In this document: positions 35,424 to 40,765 of the stretch, one piece after another
Layout: each line of letters begins with the position of its first letter
Numbering within the stretch: the first letter of the stretch is position 1
Source of the DNA: Bacteroidota bacterium
GTDB taxonomy: Bacteria; Bacteroidota; Bacteroidia; Flavobacteriales_D; Sanyastnellaceae
DNA length: 40,765 nt
Reading direction: 5' to 3'
NCBI GenBank assembly: GCA_002746975.1
Contig: NVXE01000006.1
Coordinates: forward strand, 1,109 to 41,873
Translations under genes and position numbers: made by a program
Notes under the pieces: generated by a model
Told to the model about the DNA's origin: nothing
Seen by the model: the letters and a program-made list of their open reading frames with translations, nothing else
The model's database searches: none

Positions 35424-35432
35424 GCTATGAGC
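35415..35432 (+). repeat. 7-bp tandem repeat at the hsdM/kilA-N junction
   Basis: GAGCTAT is repeated two and a half times (35415-35421, 35422-35428, GAGC at 35429-35432). It contains the hsdM stop and two ATG triplets (35420 and 35427). Only the second is in frame with the KilA-N gene; the first encodes just seven codons. Loss of one unit would give a direct ATGA stop-start overlap. Confidence 0.7.
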
Positions 35433-36269
35433 AAAAAGAATAAAAAAATAGAGGTTCAAGGACGAGAAATAACGGTCTTTTATACAAAAGAGCAAGACTT
35501 TATCTCCTTAACGGATATTGCAAAGCGTAAATCTGATGACCCTAGTGCGGTTATTGGTAATTGGATGAGAAACAGAAATACAATTGAATTTTTAGGGATT
35601 TGGGAATCCCTTTATAACCCCGATTTTAAACCCCTCGAATTCGAGGGGTTTAGAAAACAGGCTGGATTAAATGCTTTTACGCTTTCTGCTAAAAAATGGA
35701 CTGAAACAATCAATGCTAAAGGGTTTATTGTTAAATCGGGAAGATATGGCGGGACTTATGCTCATAAAGACATTGCATTCAAATTTGCTAGTTGGATTTC
35801 AGTTGAGTTTGAACTTTATCTGATTAAAGAGTTTCAACGCTTAAAAACAGTTGAAACTAAAGAGTTAGAATGGGATGTAAAAAGGCAACTTACAAAAATT
35901 AACTACCGCATACATACCGATGCTGTAAAAGAGAATTTACTTCCCGAAAACCTTACTCCAAAACAAACAAGTATTGTTTATGCCAACGAAGCCGATGTGT
36001 TGAATATGGCACTCTTTGGAAAAACTGCTAAACAGTGGCGAGATGAAAACCCCGACAAAAAGGGAAATATTAGAGATTATGCCAATGTAAGCCAACTGGT
36101 TTGCTTGATAAATCTTGAAAACCTGAATGCCGTTTTTATTAACGATGGATACGAACAAAGTGAGCGATTGGTAAAATTGAACCAAATTGCTATTTCGCAG
36201 ATGAAAATTTTATTGCAGGATAAATCGGTAAAAATGTTAAACCCTAAAAAAGAGAATGCTGATGAATAG
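35427..36269 (+). CDS. KilA-N domain protein
   Basis: A 280-residue protein whose N-terminal part (about 15-130) is a KilA-N DNA-binding domain: YTKEQDFISLTDIAKRK, WMRNRNTIEFLGIWE, NPDFKPLEFEGFRKQAGLNA and SGRYGGTYAHKDIAFKFASW are characteristic. The C-terminal half is helical and unassigned, with WRDENPDKKGNIRDYANVSQ. KilA-N proteins occur in phages and large DNA viruses and, by family knowledge, also inside bacterial type I R-M loci; their role there is not known. It lies between hsdM and hsdS, overlapping hsdS by 14 bases, so it is made together with the enzyme. Regulation of the operon or sensing of phage DNA are possible roles (inference). Confidence 0.92.
   Translation: MSKKNKKIEVQGREITVFYTKEQDFISLTDIAKRKSDDPSAVIGNWMRNRNTIEFLGIWESLYNPDFKPLEFEGFRKQAGLNAFTLSAKKWTETINAKGFIVKSGRYGGTYAHKDIAFKFASWISVEFELYLIKEFQRLKTVETKELEWDVKRQLTKINYRIHTDAVKENLLPENLTPKQTSIVYANEADVLNMALFGKTAKQWRDENPDKKGNIRDYANVSQLVCLINLENLNAVFINDGYEQSERLVKLNQIAISQMKILLQDKSVKMLNPKKENADE
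35594..35652. repeat. Two adjacent hairpins inside the KilA-N gene
   Basis: AGGGATT / AATCCCT (35594-35600 and 35605-35611, loop TGGG) is followed by a perfect palindrome with core CCCCTCGAATTCGAGGGG (35631-35648), extending to 26 bases (35627-35652). The encoded residues (NPDFKPLEFEGFRKQ) match the KilA-N family pattern without an insertion, so this is not an inserted element. Confidence 0.75.
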
Positions 36270-37389
36270 CTATAAACGATTGGGCGATTACATACAGTTG
36301 GTGGATAAACGAAACAGAGATTTAGCGGTTACAAATCTTTTGGGTATTAATATTTTCAAGAATTATATGCCTTCTGTTGCCAATCAAACAGGACTTGATT
36401 TATCCAAATACAAAGTAGTTTCAAAAGGACAATTTGCAACTAACTTAATGCACGTCAATAGAGATGAGGTTTTACCAGTTGCATTATATACTGATGAAAA
36501 ACCTGCTCTTGTTTCACCTGCCTATAAAACTTTTGAAGTCATTGATGAAAACGAATTACTTCCTGAATTTTTAATGATGGAGTTTCAAAGACCTGAATTT
36601 GATAGAAAAGCTTGGACTTATTGCGATTCGAGTGTTAGAGGTGGTTTAGAATGGGATAGGCTTTGTGATATGGAAATTCCTGATATTAACATTGACGAAC
36701 AACGCAAATATGTAGCACTTTACAAAGGCTTGTTAAATAACCAAAAAGTATATGAAAACAGCTTGGACGATTTGCAGTTGATTTGTGATACTTATATGGA
36801 CACTTTAAAAGAAAGAGATTTACAACCAATAAGGAATTCAGTTGAATTAGTTGACAATCGGAATAATGATGGTTCAAATACAAATCTTCTCGGAATAAAC
36901 GTGAAGAAAGTTTTTATGCCTTCAAAAGCGAAAACAACCAAAGCTAATTTAGTGAAGTACAAAATTATTGAAAAAGGACAATTTGCTTATTCTGCAATGC
37001 AAGTTGGAAGAGATGAGACTGTGAGAGTTGTTCTTTATTCCAGTGATGAGTCAGCTATCATATCACCTGCATACAGTGTTTTTCAAGTAAAAAAAGAGGC
37101 TGAAATATTGCCTGAATTTCTAATGCTATGGTTTTATCGCCCAGAATTTAATAGGTATGGTTGGTTTATTAGTGATAGTAGTGTTAGAGCAAGTTTAGAA
37201 TGGGAACGATTTAGTGATATTGAAGTTCCTGTTCCCGATATAGAAATACAAAAAGCCATAGTAACCATTTATCACACTTTGGAAACTCGTAAACGGATAA
37301 ATGAGCAGTTAAAAGATAGTATCAAACCGCTTTGCCCTGTTTTAATGCGTGGGGTTGTGGAGGAACTTAAAATGGAGGAAGTTTTATGA
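36256..37389 (+). CDS. hsdS: Type I restriction-modification specificity subunit S
   Basis: DNA-recognition subunit of 377 residues that sets the bipartite target of the type I enzyme. Two target-recognition halves are visible. Half one (about 5-150) contains TNLLGINIFKNYMPS, KGQFATNLMHVNRDE and SSVRGGLEWDR. Half two (about 195-345) contains TNLLGINVKKVFMPS, KGQFAYSAMQVGRDE and SSVRASLEWER. Each is followed by a helical conserved region (about 155-190 and 335-375). The two halves are clearly homologous. The frame starts at ATG 36256 (or ATG 36262), overlapping the KilA-N gene by 14 bases, and ends by ATGA overlap with the next gene. Confidence 0.9.
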   Translation: MLMNSYKRLGDYIQLVDKRNRDLAVTNLLGINIFKNYMPSVANQTGLDLSKYKVVSKGQFATNLMHVNRDEVLPVALYTDEKPALVSPAYKTFEVIDENELLPEFLMMEFQRPEFDRKAWTYCDSSVRGGLEWDRLCDMEIPDINIDEQRKYVALYKGLLNNQKVYENSLDDLQLICDTYMDTLKERDLQPIRNSVELVDNRNNDGSNTNLLGINVKKVFMPSKAKTTKANLVKYKIIEKGQFAYSAMQVGRDETVRVVLYSSDESAIISPAYSVFQVKKEAEILPEFLMLWFYRPEFNRYGWFISDSSVRASLEWERFSDIEVPVPDIEIQKAIVTIYHTLETRKRINEQLKDSIKPLCPVLMRGVVEELKMEEVL

Positions 37390-39176
37390 AAATTAAAGAA
37401 ATAACAATTGAAAATTATAGAGGAATAAAGAATTTTCAAAAAATTCAATTATCCAATTTTACTTCTATTGTTGGAAGAAATGATTCTGGAAAGTCAATAG
37501 TTTTAAACGCAGTTGCTTCATTTTTAAATATCAAAGATTATCCTGTTACTCATTACGATTTTAATGAATTGGAAAACCCAATAACAATTGAATGTTGTTT
37601 TGAAAAAGAAAATATTGCAGAAATATTAGAAGCAAAAATTAAAACTAAAATTAAAAAGGCAGATGGTCTTGAAGAATTTTTAGTTGATATTTTGATAGAT
37701 AATCGTTTAACCATAAGAAAAATAATCAATGCACCAAAAAAAGCATTCGATAGTGAACAAATTTTGATAAGCGATTATGATTCTGATGACTTTTCTTTTT
37801 TATATGGAAAGTCTGATGATGAATTAAACCAGATTCTTGAAAAATATGGAATAGAGATACCTGTTGAAGGTAAAGGGAGAAATTCTAAAATTGAAAAAAT
37901 AAAGTATATAAAAGAGTATTGCCAAGATAATGCTATTCCTACAATAAACAGATATATAGATGATGAATACAAGGTTACCTCATTATTACCTGATGTTGAA
38001 TTATTTGTTTCTGATTACGGGTTAGAAGCGGATACTAAATTTAAATCAAATTCAGTATCTGAAATACAACTTTATTTAACAGAAGAGTCTAAGGAAGAGA
38101 AGAAACTTGCATTAGTTCAGCAGGAAATTGAAAATGAAATGCAAAAAGAAGCAACTTCTGTTAAATCATATATGCAAGATTATGTATCAAGCCTTAACAA
38201 GGTAGAAATAAAACCCACTATAAGTTGGAAAGATGCAATAAAAAGTGTGGATGTTTCTTTTCAATTTGATGGAGATGATAAACTAATTCCAATGAGTCAT
38301 AAAGGCACAGGATACAGACGTTTGTTTATGGTTGCCCGATTTAGGTACCTTGCGGAAAAGAAGAAAGGAAATAATATTGTCTATTTAATTGAAGAACCTG
38401 AAACATTTCTTCATCCTTCAGCACAAGAGGATTTAATTAATGCTTTTAATGATTTATCAGAAGATAATCAGATTTTAATATCTACTCATTCACCAGTATT
38501 TGTAGGTGCAACAGATATAAGTTCAGTTGTTTTATGCAAAAAGGAAGAGCAATCTATTTATGAAACAACCACAGAAGAAAATAAAATAGATTTTATAAAT
38601 GAAATAATTCAAGAATTGGGTGTAAAGCCATCATTTAATCTTCGTGATGATTTTGATAAAATCCTTTTTGTTGAAGGCAAAGATGATTTGGAATTTTACA
38701 AAAAGGTTACATTTGAATTGATAGGTAAAGATTTAGAAGAGAAAGTACTTATTCTTCCAGTTGGAGGAAGTAGCGTTGATAGTTTTGTTAATATATCGTA
38801 TTTCAAAAATAATGGTAGAGATTTATTCTTGATACTTGATAGCGATAAAGGATTATTAATTAGAGACCCAAGGAAACCAGAAATTCAGATTAAATCTTCT
38901 GACAACTTTAATGAGAATTTTGGAAAGTCTTATCTTTTAAAAAAATCAAATATTGAGAGCTACTTTCACCCAAGAGCTCTTGAACGAAACTATCATCACA
39001 TAAAGAATGACTCTTTACATTTTTTTGATGATGATGAAGATTTAAAAGAATTTTTCAAGGAGAAAGGAATTAACAAAAAACACAATGTTAATATTTTCAA
39101 TGAAATGACAAAGGAAGAATGGGAAGCAGTTATTGAAGAAGAGTTAGTTGAATTTTTAACAGAATTGGTTAATTAA
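37386..39176 (+). CDS. OLD-family ATPase with TOPRIM nuclease domain
   Basis: A 596-residue protein with an ABC-type ATPase and a C-terminal TOPRIM nuclease domain, as in overcoming-lysogenization-defect (OLD) enzymes and the GajA protein of Gabija. Walker A is GRNDSGKS (30-37), a signature-like region is SHKGTGYRRLFMVARF (about 305-320), Walker B is VYLIEEPETF (332-341), and the switch His is in STHSPVF. The TOPRIM residues are Glu430 in LFVEGKDD and Asp485/Asp487 in LILDSDKG, all intact. It overlaps hsdS by 4 bases and hsdR by 1 base, so it is embedded in the R-M operon. No UvrD-like GajB helicase is adjacent. An added antiphage role is inferred; DNA cleavage is family knowledge. Confidence 0.9.
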   Translation: MKIKEITIENYRGIKNFQKIQLSNFTSIVGRNDSGKSIVLNAVASFLNIKDYPVTHYDFNELENPITIECCFEKENIAEILEAKIKTKIKKADGLEEFLVDILIDNRLTIRKIINAPKKAFDSEQILISDYDSDDFSFLYGKSDDELNQILEKYGIEIPVEGKGRNSKIEKIKYIKEYCQDNAIPTINRYIDDEYKVTSLLPDVELFVSDYGLEADTKFKSNSVSEIQLYLTEESKEEKKLALVQQEIENEMQKEATSVKSYMQDYVSSLNKVEIKPTISWKDAIKSVDVSFQFDGDDKLIPMSHKGTGYRRLFMVARFRYLAEKKKGNNIVYLIEEPETFLHPSAQEDLINAFNDLSEDNQILISTHSPVFVGATDISSVVLCKKEEQSIYETTTEENKIDFINEIIQELGVKPSFNLRDDFDKILFVEGKDDLEFYKKVTFELIGKDLEEKVLILPVGGSSVDSFVNISYFKNNGRDLFLILDSDKGLLIRDPRKPEIQIKSSDNFNENFGKSYLLKKSNIESYFHPRALERNYHHIKNDSLHFFDDDEDLKEFFKEKGINKKHNVNIFNEMTKEEWEAVIEEELVEFLTELVN

Positions 39177-40765
39177 TGAAATTCACAGAAGCAAAATTAG
39201 AACAGGCTTTTATTGAGCTTTTAGGAAATGAAGATTTTCCACATTACTTGGGAAATACTATTTCCCGAGCAGATGATGAAGTATTGATTGAAGAGGATTT
39301 GAAAAACTATTTGCTTAATCGTTACAAAAAAGAACAACTTACCGAAATAGAAACCCAATCTATTATTCTTCAACTAAAAACACTTTCTTCTGCTGACCTA
39401 TACGAGAGTAACAAGAAAATAATGCGTTGGCTTGCTGATGGCTTTATTCTGAAAAGAGAAGACAGAAAACAAAAAGACATTCACATAGAACTGATTGATT
39501 ATTCAGGACTTCCACCACAAACACAAAGTCGTGATTTAGATAATATTGTAGCCGAACAAAAAGCCAAATATGGCAAAGACCATAATATCTACAAATTTGT
39601 AAATCAATTGGAGATTGTTGGTACAGAAAAACGAATTCCTGATGGCATAATTTACATAAATGGTTTGCCAATTGTGGTATTTGAATTCAAATCTGCCATT
39701 AGAGAAGAAGCCACAATACACAATGCTTACGAACAATTAACAATTCGCTATAAAAGAGATATTCCCGAACTTTTTAAATATAATGCCTTTTGTGTAATAA
39801 GTGATGGCGTAAATAATAAAGCAGGTTCATTTTTTGCCCCTTACGAATTCTATTATGCTTGGCGTAGAGTTGCAGGATTGGCAAAAGATGTAGATGGTAT
39901 TGATAGTATGTTTACCCTTGTTCAAGGTATGCTAAACCAAAATAGGTTAAGGGATATAATCCAAAACTTCATTTACATTCCTGACACTTCTAAAAAGGAT
40001 GAAAAAATAGTTTGTCGCTATCCTCAATATTATGCAGCTCGTGTGTTGTATGAGAATATTAAAAAAGCCGAAAAGCCTGATGGAGATGGAAAAGGTGGAA
40101 CTTACTTTGGAGCAACGGGAAGCGGTAAAAGTTTTACGATGTTGTATCTCACTCGACTACTAATGAAAAGTGAGCATTTTGAAAGTCCAACCATTGTACT
40201 CATAACTGACAGAACAGATTTAGACGACCAACTTTCAGGACAGTTCACAAATGCTAAAAGTTTTATTGGTGACAATAATGTAAAAAGTGTAGAAAGCAGA
40301 GCCGAGTTAAGAACCTTGCTTCAAGGTAGAAAAAGCGGTGGCGTTTTCTTAACCACTATTCACAAATTCACAGAAGACACAGAATTACTAACTGAAAGAA
40401 CTAACGTAATTTGTATTTCAGATGAAGCACATAGAAGTCAAACCAATTTAGACCAAAAAGTAAAAGTAACTTCCAATGGTGTAAAAAAGACTTTTGGTTT
40501 TGCTAAATATTTACACGATTCATTACCTAATGCCACTTTTGTAGGATTTACAGGAACGCCAATTGACGCAACTTTAGATGTTTTTGGGAAAGTAGTTGAT
40601 GCTTACACAATGACAGAATCTGTAAGAGATGAAATTACTGTACGACTTGTTTATGAAGGACGAGCAGCCAAAGTTGCTTTACACAATAGAGAATTAGAAA
40701 AAATAGAAAAGTATTATGAAGAAGCTGCGGAAGAAGGTGCTAACGAATACCAAATAGAAGAAAGT
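39176..40765 (+). CDS. hsdR: Type I restriction enzyme motor/nuclease subunit R (3' end cut off)
   Basis: The first 530 residues of the DNA-translocating and cleaving subunit; a full protein would be about 1000 residues. The PD-(D/E)xK nuclease site is seen as PDG (Asp156) and EFK (Glu170, Lys172). The helicase motor follows: Walker A GATGSGKS (312-319), ITDRTDLDDQ, DEAH (416-419) and motif III GFTGTPID. All catalytic residues visible are intact, so the gene appears functional as far as the window goes. Its ATG shares one base with the OLD-gene stop (TAATG), the tightest coupling in the operon. Confidence 0.95.
   Translation, partial: MKFTEAKLEQAFIELLGNEDFPHYLGNTISRADDEVLIEEDLKNYLLNRYKKEQLTEIETQSIILQLKTLSSADLYESNKKIMRWLADGFILKREDRKQKDIHIELIDYSGLPPQTQSRDLDNIVAEQKAKYGKDHNIYKFVNQLEIVGTEKRIPDGIIYINGLPIVVFEFKSAIREEATIHNAYEQLTIRYKRDIPELFKYNAFCVISDGVNNKAGSFFAPYEFYYAWRRVAGLAKDVDGIDSMFTLVQGMLNQNRLRDIIQNFIYIPDTSKKDEKIVCRYPQYYAARVLYENIKKAEKPDGDGKGGTYFGATGSGKSFTMLYLTRLLMKSEHFESPTIVLITDRTDLDDQLSGQFTNAKSFIGDNNVKSVESRAELRTLLQGRKSGGVFLTTIHKFTEDTELLTERTNVICISDEAHRSQTNLDQKVKVTSNGVKKTFGFAKYLHDSLPNATFVGFTGTPIDATLDVFGKVVDAYTMTESVRDEITVRLVYEGRAAKVALHNRELEKIEKYYEEAAEEGANEYQIEES

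Noticed and set aside
37386-39176. A Gabija system (GajAB)
   Set aside because: The ATPase/TOPRIM protein resembles GajA, but the next gene is hsdR with type I nuclease and DEAH motifs, not a UvrD-type GajB helicase.
1-40765. tRNA, rRNA, insertion sequence or integrase genes
   Set aside because: Reading the gaps between genes showed no cloverleaf, no rRNA-like sequence and no transposase or integrase motif. Gaps are short, the longest non-coding stretch being about 290 bases.

Overview
The window looks like the chromosome of a marine-type member of the Bacteroidota, most likely order Flavobacteriales. This is inferred from AT-rich coding sequence, almost no Shine-Dalgarno sites, a TonB receptor with a carboxypeptidase-regulatory N-terminal domain, an RRM-type RNA-binding protein, a secreted protein with a type IX secretion-like tail, and Cys-rich 'GCTD..ACNYD' calcium-binding-type repeats. 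No rRNA, tRNA, CRISPR array or insertion sequence was found. Both window ends cut through genes.

Layout. 1-3593 (minus) is most of a giant secreted repeat protein. 3.9-6.2 kb holds an RRM protein with a clear terminator, an RluA-type pseudouridine synthase and a PlsC-type acyltransferase. 6.25-10.8 kb (minus) is a prolyl oligopeptidase lipoprotein followed by a TonB-dependent receptor. 10.8-14.2 kb (plus) has a secreted BNR beta-propeller protein, an unrecognised protein with an HTH-like N terminus and a patatin-like lipase preceded by 10-bp tandem repeats. 14.2-16.7 kb (minus) is a cytidine deaminase - nucleoside transporter - nitroreductase operon. 16.8-20.0 kb (minus) encodes a secreted metzincin protease that carries the same Cys-rich repeats as the first protein and a dockerin-like tail. 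20.1-24.4 kb (minus) is a MacAB-like ABC export operon (ATPase, two permeases, adaptor). typA/bipA follows (plus) and ends at a 40-bp palindromic terminator shared with a small secreted protein on the other strand. A secreted endonuclease/phosphatase-family protein overlaps tail-to-tail with an operon of glycerol kinase, MBOAT O-acyltransferase and SGNH-like protein (28.0-31.9 kb, minus). A monoacylglycerol-lipase-like hydrolase and a sterol-desaturase-family enzyme run divergently from glpK (32.0-33.7 kb).

From about 33.7 kb to the window end lies a defence island: type I restriction-modification genes in the order hsdM, KilA-N protein, hsdS, OLD-type ATPase/TOPRIM nuclease, hsdR (cut off). 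The genes are tightly packed, with overlaps of 14, 4 and 1 bases, so they are very probably one operon. The island looks more AT-rich than the rest and starts after a hairpin-rich non-coding segment. This combination is the best candidate in the window for an under-described system: a type I R-M locus with a built-in second nuclease and a phage-type DNA-binding regulator.
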